From: UBA1422 sp041752735
GTDB lineage: Bacteria; Bacillota; Clostridia; Peptostreptococcales; Anaerovoracaceae
DNA length: 64,000 nucleotides
Assembly (NCBI GenBank): GCA_041752735.1
Contig: JBGSVW010000020.1
Span: forward strand, 135,731-199,730
Direction: 5' to 3'
Shown one piece after another: positions 23,316 through 32,751 of the stretch (position 1 is the first letter of the stretch; each line of letters starts with the position of its first letter). The notes below the pieces were generated by a model. It ran no database searches and was not told the DNA's origin. It saw nothing but the letters and a program-made list of their open reading frames with translations. The translations under genes were made by a program, and so were the position numbers.

Positions 23316-25460
23316 ATGCCCAAATCCAACCCGATTAATTCCTCCAATCTTCTCACCGTAGGAAGTATGATGAACCGAAATTTCAAATCCCTGCGCGTTG
23401 ATGATTCTTTGAGGAAAGTGGTGGAATACTACCATGAATTCAAGATTACCACCTTGCCAGTCGTAGACGATGAAGAAAAATTGGTTGGCGTATTCCCAAG
23501 AAAGCGCCTGTTTCGTGCATTGCTGGAAGGGGCAGAACTTGATGAACCTTGCAGCAAATACATGGTCAATGACCCGGTATTTGTTATGGCTGACCGAACC
23601 TACGATGAATACTCTCTTGTTGTACGAGTCACCAAGAGCCGGGTAGACAATGTGGTGGTGCTTGATCATCAAGAAAAAGTAGTGGGGATTATTGGTACAG
23701 CTGAATATCTGAAGGCTGGACTGGATATGATATTGTCCGCCTCGGCGTTGCTGGAATCCCTGTTTATGGTGAACTATGAAGGCATCGTTATCGTAGATCC
23801 CGAAGGGATTATCCAACGAATGAATCCAGCTGCACAGAATATGTTCCATCTTACCATCGAAAAAGTCAAAGGCAAACGTCTGGATGACATTTGCCCGGGC
23901 ATAGAAATTTCGTCGAACCGACAGCTTGGATTACGCAGAAACATAGAAGGCCTGCCTGTCATCGTGAATCAAATTCCCATTATGGACAACGACCAGATTC
24001 TGGGATACAGCCTGGCCATCATGGACATTTCCGATATGGAAAAGATGGCACAGGAGTTGGAAATGGTCAGAGACTTACAGTCTACCATTTCCGGTGTGCT
24101 CAACGCCTCCTCCGATGGTGTTTTCGTTTCAGACCACACCGGACACATCAAATATGTCAATGAGCCGGCCTGTCATTTGGTTTCCCAGGAGTGCAGCGCC
24201 ATCATCGGCAAAAATATTCAGGAACTTTTCAACACCAGCAGACTAGAAAAGGTATTGGATTCCGGCACACCGGAAGTTGACACCTATGATATATTCGGGA
24301 AACAATTTATTGTTTCACACATCCCAATTCGTATGAGTCCGTCTGAAGAGGGCATCAAAGGCATGGTCAGCACGGCCTACCTGAATGACAACTCTGTCAC
24401 CGAAGAAATCGCCAGAAAATGGTTGTACCTTAATCAGCAGGTTCAGTATTATAGGGATGAACTGGAAAAACGCTCCGGTGGTGTAAGCCGATTGGATCAA
24501 ATGGTCTCCCACAACCCGGTATTCCAGGAAATTAAGAGGGAAGCTCAGTTTATAGCCAGAAGCACCTCTACGGTATTGCTCACTGGCGAAAGCGGAGTGG
24601 GAAAAGATATGTTTTCCCGTGGATTGCATGAGGCTAGCCCCAGGTCAGCGGGACCCTTTATCAAGGTCAACTGCGTTTCAATTCCCGAAACCCTCTTTGA
24701 GTCCGAACTCTTTGGCTATGCCCCGGGATCCTTCACAGGAGCCCTAAAAAGTGGCAAGTCCGGATATTTTGAGCGTGCCAACAATGGAACAATATTTTTG
24801 GACGAAATAGGGGATATGCCCCTTTCCGTTCAAGTTAAATTGCTTCAGGTATTGCAAGAAAAAGAATTCACCCGGGTAGGGGGCACCGAAAAGCAAAAGG
24901 TGGATGTCCGCATCATCGCAGCAACCAACCGGGACCTGCGAGATGCCATTGCAAAAAAAACCTTCCGTGAGGATTTGTTTTATCGCCTCAACGTCATCGC
25001 CTTTCATTTACCCCCTTTACGGGAGAGACCGGAAGATGTGATTCCTCTGGCAGAATCATTTATCAAAAAATACAATCAGATTCTGGGTTCCCGGGTAACG
25101 GGCATTCAGCAATCTGCCAAAGAAGCACTTCAAAACTATAGTTGGCCCGGAAATATTCGGGAGCTGGAAAATGCCATGGAGCGTGCCGCCAACTATGTGT
25201 GGGAAGGTGAAGTGGACATTGATAATCTGCCAATACAAATTCGTTCCGGAGATGGAGAATTGCCGACGCAACCCCTCAAAGCGCAAGAACCGGTACCGAT
25301 TCAAGCGGCCTCCTATCAGGACAAATTAATGGACGTAGAGAAACATCTCTTGTTGGATGCCATGGAAAAATGTCATGGCAACCGTAGTGCAGCAGCAAGA
25401 ATGCTTAATTTAAGTCGTTCTGCTTTCTATGACCGCTTAACCAAATACGGTATTAAATAA
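23316..25460 (+). CDS. CBS-PAS sigma-54-dependent transcriptional activator
   Basis: Enhancer-binding protein of 714 residues. Two CBS domains occupy about residues 12-135, two PAS-like domains about 145-245 and 255-360, a short coiled linker, then the sigma-54 AAA+ domain: Walker A GESGVGKD (424-431), sigma-54 contact loop GSFTGA (471-476, usually GAFTGA) and Walker B TIFLDE (492-497). A Fis-type helix-turn-helix ends the protein (RSAAARMLNLSRSAFYDRL). CBS pairs usually bind adenine nucleotides or related ligands, and PAS domains bind small molecules. It most likely activates the two sigma-54 promoters of the upstream block. Confidence 0.95.
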   Translation: MPKSNPINSSNLLTVGSMMNRNFKSLRVDDSLRKVVEYYHEFKITTLPVVDDEEKLVGVFPRKRLFRALLEGAELDEPCSKYMVNDPVFVMADRTYDEYSLVVRVTKSRVDNVVVLDHQEKVVGIIGTAEYLKAGLDMILSASALLESLFMVNYEGIVIVDPEGIIQRMNPAAQNMFHLTIEKVKGKRLDDICPGIEISSNRQLGLRRNIEGLPVIVNQIPIMDNDQILGYSLAIMDISDMEKMAQELEMVRDLQSTISGVLNASSDGVFVSDHTGHIKYVNEPACHLVSQECSAIIGKNIQELFNTSRLEKVLDSGTPEVDTYDIFGKQFIVSHIPIRMSPSEEGIKGMVSTAYLNDNSVTEEIARKWLYLNQQVQYYRDELEKRSGGVSRLDQMVSHNPVFQEIKREAQFIARSTSTVLLTGESGVGKDMFSRGLHEASPRSAGPFIKVNCVSIPETLFESELFGYAPGSFTGALKSGKSGYFERANNGTIFLDEIGDMPLSVQVKLLQVLQEKEFTRVGGTEKQKVDVRIIAATNRDLRDAIAKKTFREDLFYRLNVIAFHLPPLRERPEDVIPLAESFIKKYNQILGSRVTGIQQSAKEALQNYSWPGNIRELENAMERAANYVWEGEVDIDNLPIQIRSGDGELPTQPLKAQEPVPIQAASYQDKLMDVEKHLLLDAMEKCHGNRSAAARMLNLSRSAFYDRLTKYGIK

Positions 25461-25516
25461 CCCCTGTGATGGGGAAAGTTCTTCTATAGCCCCTGAATTT
25501 AAGCGAGGAGTATCTA

Positions 25517-26326
25517 TTGAACATTACAACCATGCATTTTAGCCCTACCGGAACCACTCGCAAGGTGGTAACCCGATTGGCTTCACAAACCGCCTCACAG
25601 CTGGCAGCCCCAATAATCCGGGAAATTGATTTTGCCCAAAAAAAAGCAAGACAGGAAAGCTATGAGTTTTGTCCGGAAGATTTATTGATCATCGGCGTGC
25701 CCGTCTATGCAGGGAGGGTGCCCAACGTACTGAAAGATTTCATTGGTTCCATACAGGGAAACGGCGCTAAAGCAGTGGCCGTGGTGTTATTTGGAAATCG
25801 GAGTTTTGACGATGGGCTGGTGGAACTTCGGGCATTGCTTACATCCGGTGGATTCCATGTCATTGCTGCAGGCGCTTTTGTGGGGGAGCATGCCTTCTCT
25901 AACACGCTGGCCAAAGGCAGACCCGATCAAAACGATCTGATTTTGGTGGATCGCTTTGCAAAACAGCTGGCCGAAAAAATAAAAAATGGGGATGACAACA
26001 CAGACTTTTGGATTAAGGGACAAATGCCCCTTGGGAACTACTATACACCCCTTAACATGGATGGCGAAGCAGTGAATATCCTTAAGGTAAAACCCAAGAC
26101 TACAGCGGACTGCACAGATTGTAAACATTGCGTGGAAATTTGCCCTATGGAATCTATCCCTTGGGAAGACCCCACCCAGGTGACAGGTATTTGCATTAAG
26201 TGCGGTGCTTGTATCAAAGGCTGCCCGGTCAAGGCCAAATATTATGATGACCCCGGATTTCTGGGGCATAAACTTCAAATTGAAACGAATTTTAAGGATC
26301 CAAAGGATCCGGAATGGTATTTATAA
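25517..26326 (+). CDS. EFR1-type flavodoxin/ferredoxin fusion
   Basis: Electron-transfer protein of 269 residues. The N-terminal flavodoxin-like domain begins with the FMN-phosphate loop HFSPTGTTRKV and has IGVPVYAGRVPNVLKDF. The C-terminal part carries two [4Fe-4S] motifs, CTDCKHCVEICP and CIKCGACIKGCP. Such proteins are common in clostridia; partners are unknown. The start is TTG, preceded by GCGAGGAG, because the FMN loop lies only nine residues in and no ATG precedes it in frame. It ends 1 bp before tatD. Confidence 0.87.
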   Translation: MNITTMHFSPTGTTRKVVTRLASQTASQLAAPIIREIDFAQKKARQESYEFCPEDLLIIGVPVYAGRVPNVLKDFIGSIQGNGAKAVAVVLFGNRSFDDGLVELRALLTSGGFHVIAAGAFVGEHAFSNTLAKGRPDQNDLILVDRFAKQLAEKIKNGDDNTDFWIKGQMPLGNYYTPLNMDGEAVNILKVKPKTTADCTDCKHCVEICPMESIPWEDPTQVTGICIKCGACIKGCPVKAKYYDDPGFLGHKLQIETNFKDPKDPEWYL

Positions 26327-26327
26327 T

Positions 26328-27107
26328 ATGTTTTTTGATTCACACACACATCTTGAAGAGGATGCTATTTCTGCCATCCAAAGGCCAGACTCACAAATTA
26401 GCTATGTCATGGATGTAGGCTCGGATTTGGAGACTTCTTTGCGTGCGGTGGAGCACGCTGCCCAATACCCCTGGTGCTATGCAGTGGTGGGATACCATCC
26501 ACACGAAGCCAAGGATATGGGGCAGGTGGAACTGGACATGATTGCAGCATTGGCGCGAAAGCCTAAGGTCAAAGCCATCGGTGAAATCGGCCTGGACTTT
26601 TATCACAATCATTCCGAGCCGGAGGTGCAGCGGGACTGTTTTCGCAAACAAATCAGACTGGCCAACGATCTTAAGATGCCCATCGTCATTCATTCCCGTG
26701 AAGCGGACCAGGAAGTCATGGATATCCTCAAAGAAGAGCAGGCGTTTTCCAATACCCGAAAGTCTTGGTTTGGTGGGAAGGCCGGTGTATTATTACATTG
26801 TTATAGTGGAAGCAAAGAAATGGCCGAGCAATATGTAAAGCTAGGCGCAAGCATTTCGGTAGCCGGACCCATCACCTACAAAAATAACAGGCGGACAGTG
26901 GAGATGGTAGAGGCTATTGGCCTTGAGCATTTAATGATCGAAACCGACGCACCCTATCTGACGCCGGAACCCCATCGTGGCAAGAAGAACCAATCTCCCT
27001 ACGTGGAATTCACAGCAATGAAAATCGCAGCCATCAAAGGAATCTCACTGGAAGAGGTGGCAAAAGCCACCTGTCATAATGCAAAAACTTTTTTTGGTAT
27101 TGTGTGA
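26328..27107 (+). CDS. tatD: TatD-family metal-dependent DNase
   Basis: Metallohydrolase of 259 residues. Metal ligands of the TIM-barrel fold are visible: DSHTHLE at the N-terminus, GEIGLDFYH, IVIHSREA, LLHCYSG and ETDAPYLTP. TatD proteins are 3'-5' DNases linked to DNA repair and RNA quality control; precise roles vary. The ATG is placed right after the stop of the flavodoxin gene, because any longer reading would lie inside it. tilS follows 12 bp downstream. Confidence 0.94.
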   Translation: MFFDSHTHLEEDAISAIQRPDSQISYVMDVGSDLETSLRAVEHAAQYPWCYAVVGYHPHEAKDMGQVELDMIAALARKPKVKAIGEIGLDFYHNHSEPEVQRDCFRKQIRLANDLKMPIVIHSREADQEVMDILKEEQAFSNTRKSWFGGKAGVLLHCYSGSKEMAEQYVKLGASISVAGPITYKNNRRTVEMVEAIGLEHLMIETDAPYLTPEPHRGKKNQSPYVEFTAMKIAAIKGISLEEVAKATCHNAKTFFGIV

Positions 27108-27119
27108 TATAATAGCGAC

Positions 27120-28547
27120 ATGATTCAACAACCAATCGAAGAAGACTTTAGGGCAACCCTAATGCGTCACGCCCTAATTAAAAAAGGAGACCACGTCGTC
27201 ATCGGCCTTTCCGGAGGTCCCGATTCGGTGTGTCTTTTTCATTTGCTGCTTTCCATTGCCGAAAGCAAGCAGCTGACATTGCATCCGGTCCACATCAATC
27301 ATGGATTTCGACCCGGGGCAGCCGACGAGGATCAGGCCTTCGTGGAAGCGCTGACTGCTTCTCATGGAATTGTTTGCCGGTCTTTTATTTACGATTGTTA
27401 CCGCATTGCCATGGAAGAAAAGATATCCAGCGAAGAGGCGGGACGGCATGTCCGTTATGATTCCTTTGCAATGGTGGCTGACGAAATCCAGCAGACCGGC
27501 GTAGCCAAATCCCAGATTAAGATTGCGGTCGCCCATCATCTAAACGACCAAGTGGAAACCGTACTCTTTCGGCTTATTCGGGGGACAGGCACTGACGGAC
27601 TGGCCGGCATGGAATACACCAGAGACAATGGCGCGGGTGTTTCCATCATTCGTCCACTTCTGGACGTGAAGCGGGAAGACATTGAAGAATATTGCCAAAC
27701 CCACAATCTGGCGCCACGCACGGACTTAAGCAACAATCAACCCCTTTACACTCGTAACAAAATCCGACTGGAGCTGATTCCATATATCAAGGACCACTAT
27801 AATTCCAACTTTGAAGGGGCTATTTTGCGGCTTTGCAAAATCGCCGGAGATGACCGGACCTATCTTGGGCAGATTGCGGATTTGGCCTTTGACGAACTCT
27901 TAAGAAATTCCGAACCTTATCGGTGCGCTTTGGACGGGGCCGGACTTCGTGAACTTTCCCCTTCCATTCGAAGCCGGGTGTTATTCAAAGCCTTAGAATC
28001 CATCGGATTGCCCAGTGGCGTTGGGTATGTCCATATGGAACAAGCGGAAGCCCTCCTTGAAGAGGGTAAAACGTCTTCCCAAATGAATTTCCCGGGGGGC
28101 GTCGTAATGGAAATCACCTATGACACTGTAGAGCTTTTCAAGCAGGAAGAAAGTAAGACGAGCAAAGCTAAGCCGCCTGATCTAAAGGTTAGGATTTTCA
28201 ATATTGAAGATCATATCAATAAACCAGGCACCGCCATGTTTGATTTGGATGCATTCCTGGAAGAATATGCGTATCTGGTAGATCCCCTTTCCATGATTGT
28301 GGCAAGGTCCAGAGAGCCGGGAGACTTCATCGTTTTGCCCGGTGTGGGCGGACGCAAAAGAATTCAGGATTTCATGGTGGATCTGAAGGTACCGAGGGAT
28401 CTGAGGGACGGCATTTATATCGTGGCAATCGGGAACGAAATCCTATGGATTCCCAAAGGATTGACCAATGCGAGACACACTCAAAATTACAAGGTCACTG
28501 AAGAGACAAAAAAGGTCCTCACCCTTGAATTAGATGGTGAATTATGA
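27120..28547 (+). CDS. tilS: tRNA(Ile)-lysidine synthase
   Basis: Modifies C34 of the AUA-reading tRNA(Ile) to lysidine using lysine and ATP. The PP-loop ATP-binding motif is GLSGGPDSVCLFHLL near residue 28, and AVAHHLNDQVETVLFRLIRGTGTDGLAGM is the family signature. At 475 residues the length is normal, with the usual C-terminal tRNA-binding domain (RSREPGDFIVLPGVGGRKRIQDFMVD). The neighbouring ftsH gene is a common clostridial arrangement, although the hpt gene often found between them is missing. Confidence 0.95.
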   Translation: MIQQPIEEDFRATLMRHALIKKGDHVVIGLSGGPDSVCLFHLLLSIAESKQLTLHPVHINHGFRPGAADEDQAFVEALTASHGIVCRSFIYDCYRIAMEEKISSEEAGRHVRYDSFAMVADEIQQTGVAKSQIKIAVAHHLNDQVETVLFRLIRGTGTDGLAGMEYTRDNGAGVSIIRPLLDVKREDIEEYCQTHNLAPRTDLSNNQPLYTRNKIRLELIPYIKDHYNSNFEGAILRLCKIAGDDRTYLGQIADLAFDELLRNSEPYRCALDGAGLRELSPSIRSRVLFKALESIGLPSGVGYVHMEQAEALLEEGKTSSQMNFPGGVVMEITYDTVELFKQEESKTSKAKPPDLKVRIFNIEDHINKPGTAMFDLDAFLEEYAYLVDPLSMIVARSREPGDFIVLPGVGGRKRIQDFMVDLKVPRDLRDGIYIVAIGNEILWIPKGLTNARHTQNYKVTEETKKVLTLELDGEL

Positions 28548-28629
28548 TAAGATAACAAAACAAATTTTGTTTTAAACAACAAATTTGTGGGCATCAACAA
28601 GCAACACGCTTAATGGAGGAATTACGAAC

Positions 28630-30894
28630 TTGAAAAACATGTCAAAAAATATCGGCATTTACCTGGTCCTCTTCGGACTGGTATTAGCTATGGCTTGGTT
28701 TTATAACAAGACACCACAAGAAGAAATCAAAGACGTCAACTTTACAAAATTCACAAGTTACGTCGCAGAAGAAAAAGTAACTGAAATCTTTATTGATCCA
28801 AACTCCATGCTCCTCATCGGAACATTGGAGGATAAAACAAAGATTCAGACCATCGCCTCTTCGATTCTTGAGATCAACTGGCTCAACGAAACCTATATCT
28901 ATCCCCAAGGCGAGCAGGGTATCATAAAACAACTTAACGAAGAACCCTACTCAACCCCTTGGTATCTATCAATCTTGCCAACCGCCATTATGATGGTGCT
29001 TTTGTTGGTATTCTTCTGGTTCATGGTCATGAATCAAGGCGGCGCCAACAACAAAGCCATGTCATTTGGCAAGAGCAAGGCACGGCTTCAGAAAGACAGT
29101 GACCTGAAGAAGCTCACATTTGCTGACGTGGCGGGACTGGATGAAGAGAAAGAGGAACTGGAAGAAATCGTAGACTTCCTCAAGTTCCCCAAGAAATACA
29201 GAAATCTGGGTGCACGGATTCCCAAGGGCATTTTGCTGGTTGGGCCTCCGGGAACAGGCAAAACATACATATCCCGCGCAGCGGCCGGAGAAGCCGGCGT
29301 GCCGTTTTTCACCATCAGCGGATCCGATTTTGTGGAAATGTTCGTTGGTGTTGGCGCATCCCGTGTTCGGGATCTGTTTGAGCAAGCCAAAAAGAACTCA
29401 CCATGTATCGTTTTCATTGATGAAATCGACGCAGTCGGTCGCCGAAGAGGTGCCGGTATGGGCGGTGGACATGATGAACGGGAACAAACATTGAATCAAT
29501 TACTGGTAGAAATGGACGGGTTTGCAGAAAACCTGGGCATCATTATTTTGGCAGCCACCAACAGGCCGGACATCCTTGACCCCGCCCTTTTAAGACCGGG
29601 TCGGTTTGACCGCCAGATTTTCATCGGCGTGCCCGATATCAAAGCCCGTGAAGCCATTTTCCGCATCCATTCCAAAAACAAGCCTTTGGACGACGAAGTT
29701 GAACCCAAAGTGCTCGCTCGCAGAACCCCTGGGTTCACTCCGGCGGACATAGAGAACATGCTCAACGAGGCGGCTTTGTTGACTGCCAGACGTAACGGTC
29801 TCAAAATACGTATGGAAGAAGTAGAAGAAGCCATCACCAAGGTCATTGCCGGACCGGAGAAAAAGAGTCGTGTCATCAGCGAGCCCGAAAGAAAGCTTAC
29901 CGCATACCACGAAGCCGGACATGCCATTGTTGCAGCATCCCTGCCCAATACAGATCCGGTTCATCAGATTACCATTGTGCCCCGGGGCAGAGCCGGCGGC
30001 TTCACCATGATCCTTCCAAAGGAAGACCGATACTATACCACCAAGACCAACATGGAAGAACAAATCATCCATCTGCTTGGCGGACGTGTGTCGGAGCAAC
30101 TGACTTTGCATGACATCAGCACAGGTGCCAGCAACGACATTATGCGTGCCACCGAAATTGCCAAGGAAATGGTAACCAAATACGGCTTCAGCGCCAAACT
30201 AGGCCCGGTGAACTACAGCTCATCTGAAGAAGTTTTCCTGGGCAAAGATTTTACCAGCAAACAGAATTATTCAGAAGAGACCGCATCGGAAATCGACACA
30301 GAAGTCAAGGCCATTATCATCGCAGCTTATGCACGTGCGGAAGAAATCCTGAAGAAACATACTAAGCAGTTGGATTCTGTGGCCAAGGCGCTATTGGAGC
30401 TGGAAACCCTGGATGGTGTCCAATTCAAGGCACTATATGACGGCATAACCACAGCCAAAAAACTGGCTGAAGAAGTCAAGGCACAGGAGCACCGTACCCG
30501 AATCCGAAATGAAGAGGAAGCGGCAGGGATGATGAAACTCATCGCCCAGCAGGAAGAAGATGAAGCCAAAGAACTGATGGAACCTGACAGCGATGACCTT
30601 CCGTCCGAAGAAGAGCTTGCCATTTATGACAAAGACTACTTTAATGATGACGTAGCAGCAGAAGTAAAGCAGAAAGCGAAGCTCAAAGCTGATAAAACCA
30701 AGGAAGAAGCTCCGGAAAAAGCCAAACCGGCAGCAAAAAAGACGAAGGCTGAAACCCCGGCCAAAGCCTCGACGAAAGCGACCGACAAAGCTCCGGCCAA
30801 GGCCTCAACGAAGGCCTCGACGAAAGCAATCACTGAAGATAAAAAGGCACCCAAAAAGCCATCGCCAAAAAAACCCACAAAGAAGGATGAATAA
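28630..30894 (+). CDS. ftsH: ATP-dependent zinc metalloprotease FtsH
   Basis: Membrane-bound AAA+ protease of about 754 residues that degrades unstable membrane and cytosolic proteins. Two membrane helices (GIYLVLFGLVLAMAWFY and ILPTAIMMVLLLVFFWFMVM) flank a periplasmic loop. Walker A GPPGTGKT, Walker B IVFIDEIDAVG, second-region AATNRPDILDPALLRPGRFDR and zinc motif HEAGH follow. The start is probably TTG at 28630, nine bases after GGAGGA. The last 100 or so residues are acidic, then a Lys/Ala/Pro/Thr-rich repeat tail (KASTKA repeats, KKPSPKKPTKKDE), longer than in most FtsH proteins. Confidence 0.95.
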   Translation: MKNMSKNIGIYLVLFGLVLAMAWFYNKTPQEEIKDVNFTKFTSYVAEEKVTEIFIDPNSMLLIGTLEDKTKIQTIASSILEINWLNETYIYPQGEQGIIKQLNEEPYSTPWYLSILPTAIMMVLLLVFFWFMVMNQGGANNKAMSFGKSKARLQKDSDLKKLTFADVAGLDEEKEELEEIVDFLKFPKKYRNLGARIPKGILLVGPPGTGKTYISRAAAGEAGVPFFTISGSDFVEMFVGVGASRVRDLFEQAKKNSPCIVFIDEIDAVGRRRGAGMGGGHDEREQTLNQLLVEMDGFAENLGIIILAATNRPDILDPALLRPGRFDRQIFIGVPDIKAREAIFRIHSKNKPLDDEVEPKVLARRTPGFTPADIENMLNEAALLTARRNGLKIRMEEVEEAITKVIAGPEKKSRVISEPERKLTAYHEAGHAIVAASLPNTDPVHQITIVPRGRAGGFTMILPKEDRYYTTKTNMEEQIIHLLGGRVSEQLTLHDISTGASNDIMRATEIAKEMVTKYGFSAKLGPVNYSSSEEVFLGKDFTSKQNYSEETASEIDTEVKAIIIAAYARAEEILKKHTKQLDSVAKALLELETLDGVQFKALYDGITTAKKLAEEVKAQEHRTRIRNEEEAAGMMKLIAQQEEDEAKELMEPDSDDLPSEEELAIYDKDYFNDDVAAEVKQKAKLKADKTKEEAPEKAKPAAKKTKAETPAKASTKATDKAPAKASTKASTKAITEDKKAPKKPSPKKPTKKDE

Positions 30895-32460
30895 ATGAAG
30901 GTTACGGTAAAAGATTTCTTTGAGCTGGCTGCCTTTGCAGATGCCAAGGTCCTTGCCGGAGAGCGAAACTTAGGAAGTACAGTCAAAAAAGTGTCGGTGC
31001 TGGAAGCCACGACCAAAGATGACGTGCGCCGATTTTGTGCGGCCCCTAACCAAATGATGTTGACCTCGTTTTTTGGGATTAACCAAAACGAAGACGCCCA
31101 AAGCCAGGTCATAGAAGCTTTGGTTGCAGGTGGAACCACCGCATTGGTAGTTTTCCATGTGGGCCAAGTAGTCAAATCCATCGGCAAAAAGGTAATTGAT
31201 ACCGCTGAAAGATTGGGATTGCCATTGATCATCTTGAGCGAAAGATTGGACCTAGACATGGGAGACGTCATCGACGAAACCATGAGCAAACTGTTTTATG
31301 GCTCAAGTAACAGCTTCGGAAACGACTTGATCAACAATACAATTTTCCATCTGTTGAATTTTGAGAAATACAGCAATTTCCAGTCAGCAATACGAGCGGC
31401 AGCATTGAACAACGACTTCCAGTTGATCTTGCTCAGCGAAGACTTCAACCCAATTTTCTCTGTTGAGACCCGTAACATCACCACCATCGACGAAGCCATT
31501 CGTCTTGGCAAAGAACGGGAAGTGGGAAACCAGGCAGCAGTGTTCACCATGATCGACGTCAATGGCGTTCTGACCTACTGGGGACCGGTAAGCATCCACG
31601 ACCAAAAGTACTTCATGTTCATTGTGGACAACGAAGACTCTTACTCCAAAGCCGAAATCACCAAGCTGGCTGAAATCATAGAGCTGGCCATGGGGATGTG
31701 GAAATACACGCCCGAGCGGGACGCCAAGGCAGAGTTCATCAAAGCCATCCGCAGAGGCAACAAGAGCCTGGCATACACTCTGAAAGATGAAGCAGGTATC
31801 AACGTCAGTGAGATCCGAAGCGTGTTTTACGCCAAGGGGATTGAACATACTACTAGCAGTTCCCAAATAGCTGCTTTCGAAAAGGAAACGGATTTTAGAG
31901 TCTTAAAGATTATTGAAGGCGAAGAAACCTATGGCATCATCTTGGGTCAAAAGATCGAAGGAATTTCCTATGTGAACTTGTTCGATCGGCTGAAAGATGA
32001 TAAGCAAGTCCGAATTTTTCATGTCACAGGCATCGACGGCATCGAAAGTGCTGCAGACGCCTATCGACTAATCAACGAAACCTGGTCTTTTGTTCAGGTG
32101 GTGTTCCCCTTCAAACGGGTTTTCACCAAGTACGAAATGGCCTTGGTCAGCAACTGCATCAACATCCAATTGCAAGGCGGATACGTTAAGAAAAATTATA
32201 TGGACTTGTTGGATACTTTCCGGGATGCAGGAGAAAACAAAGGCAAACAGCTTTTGGAAACCCTAGAAACATTCGTGCTGGATGCAGGGATGAACAGCGG
32301 AAAAACCGCAGAATTCATGAGCATTCACGCAAATACCGTCCAGTATCGCCTAAAGAAAATCAACGACATACTAGGCGTAGAAATCACCGGCAACCGGGTC
32401 ATACCCGGCCTGACCATCTCCCTGGCTTTGAAGCGCTTGGAGAAATTGGTCAGCCAGTAA
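30895..32460 (+). CDS. PucR-family transcriptional regulator
   Basis: Regulator of 521 residues. The N-terminal PucR sensor domain is about residues 5-130 (VTVKDFFELAAFADAKVLAGERNLGSTVKKVSVLE). A variable middle follows, and a C-terminal helix-turn-helix is seen at MSIHANTVQYRLKKINDILG. PucR proteins often control purine, amino acid or carboxylate breakdown. Its ATG follows the ftsH stop with no spacing, so it may be co-transcribed, yet it also sits just upstream of the second decarboxylase set and could regulate it. No target is visible. Confidence 0.9.
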   Translation: MKVTVKDFFELAAFADAKVLAGERNLGSTVKKVSVLEATTKDDVRRFCAAPNQMMLTSFFGINQNEDAQSQVIEALVAGGTTALVVFHVGQVVKSIGKKVIDTAERLGLPLIILSERLDLDMGDVIDETMSKLFYGSSNSFGNDLINNTIFHLLNFEKYSNFQSAIRAAALNNDFQLILLSEDFNPIFSVETRNITTIDEAIRLGKEREVGNQAAVFTMIDVNGVLTYWGPVSIHDQKYFMFIVDNEDSYSKAEITKLAEIIELAMGMWKYTPERDAKAEFIKAIRRGNKSLAYTLKDEAGINVSEIRSVFYAKGIEHTTSSSQIAAFEKETDFRVLKIIEGEETYGIILGQKIEGISYVNLFDRLKDDKQVRIFHVTGIDGIESAADAYRLINETWSFVQVVFPFKRVFTKYEMALVSNCINIQLQGGYVKKNYMDLLDTFRDAGENKGKQLLETLETFVLDAGMNSGKTAEFMSIHANTVQYRLKKINDILGVEITGNRVIPGLTISLALKRLEKLVSQ

Positions 32461-32493
32461 GGTTGTTTAATAGCTTTTAAAGATAATAAATAT

Positions 32494-32543
32494 AGCCGTC
32501 TCAGCGGGTTTATGAACTTCACTGAAGGCGGCTTTATTTTTTT
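32494..32543 (+). terminator. Terminator after pucR-like gene
   Basis: AGCCG...CGGCT stem with imperfect extension, followed by TTTATTTTTTTT. It separates the ftsH transcript from the mmd genes. Confidence 0.75.
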
Positions 32544-32621
32544 TACAAATTTTATCTTTGCCATGGAAAATTTGAGCATGAATCCGGGCATGGAAGAATA
32601 ATGTATACACCAAAATATTCC

Positions 32622-32650
32622 TTGAAAATTGAATGGTTTTCAGATATAGT
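32622..32650 (+). promoter_or_regulatory. Sigma-70 promoter of mmd genes
   Basis: TTGAAA (32622-32627) and TATAGT (32645-32650) separated by 17 bp, about 100 bp before the start of mmdA. The rest of the 291-bp gap holds the upstream terminator and no other clear element. Confidence 0.6.
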
Positions 32651-32751
32651 GTGTTTGGTGCGTTTTGCCTATTTTTGGTGTTTTTGAACACCGACGCAGG
32701 GAAACGCAAAAGAGCAAGAAAACCCTATTTCAACAATAAGGAGGAAATATA

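Noticed and set aside
32658..32675. TGGTGC...TTTTGCC upstream of mmdA as a sigma-54 promoter
   Set aside because: The GG and GC elements are two bases too close; a good sigma-70 promoter lies just upstream instead.
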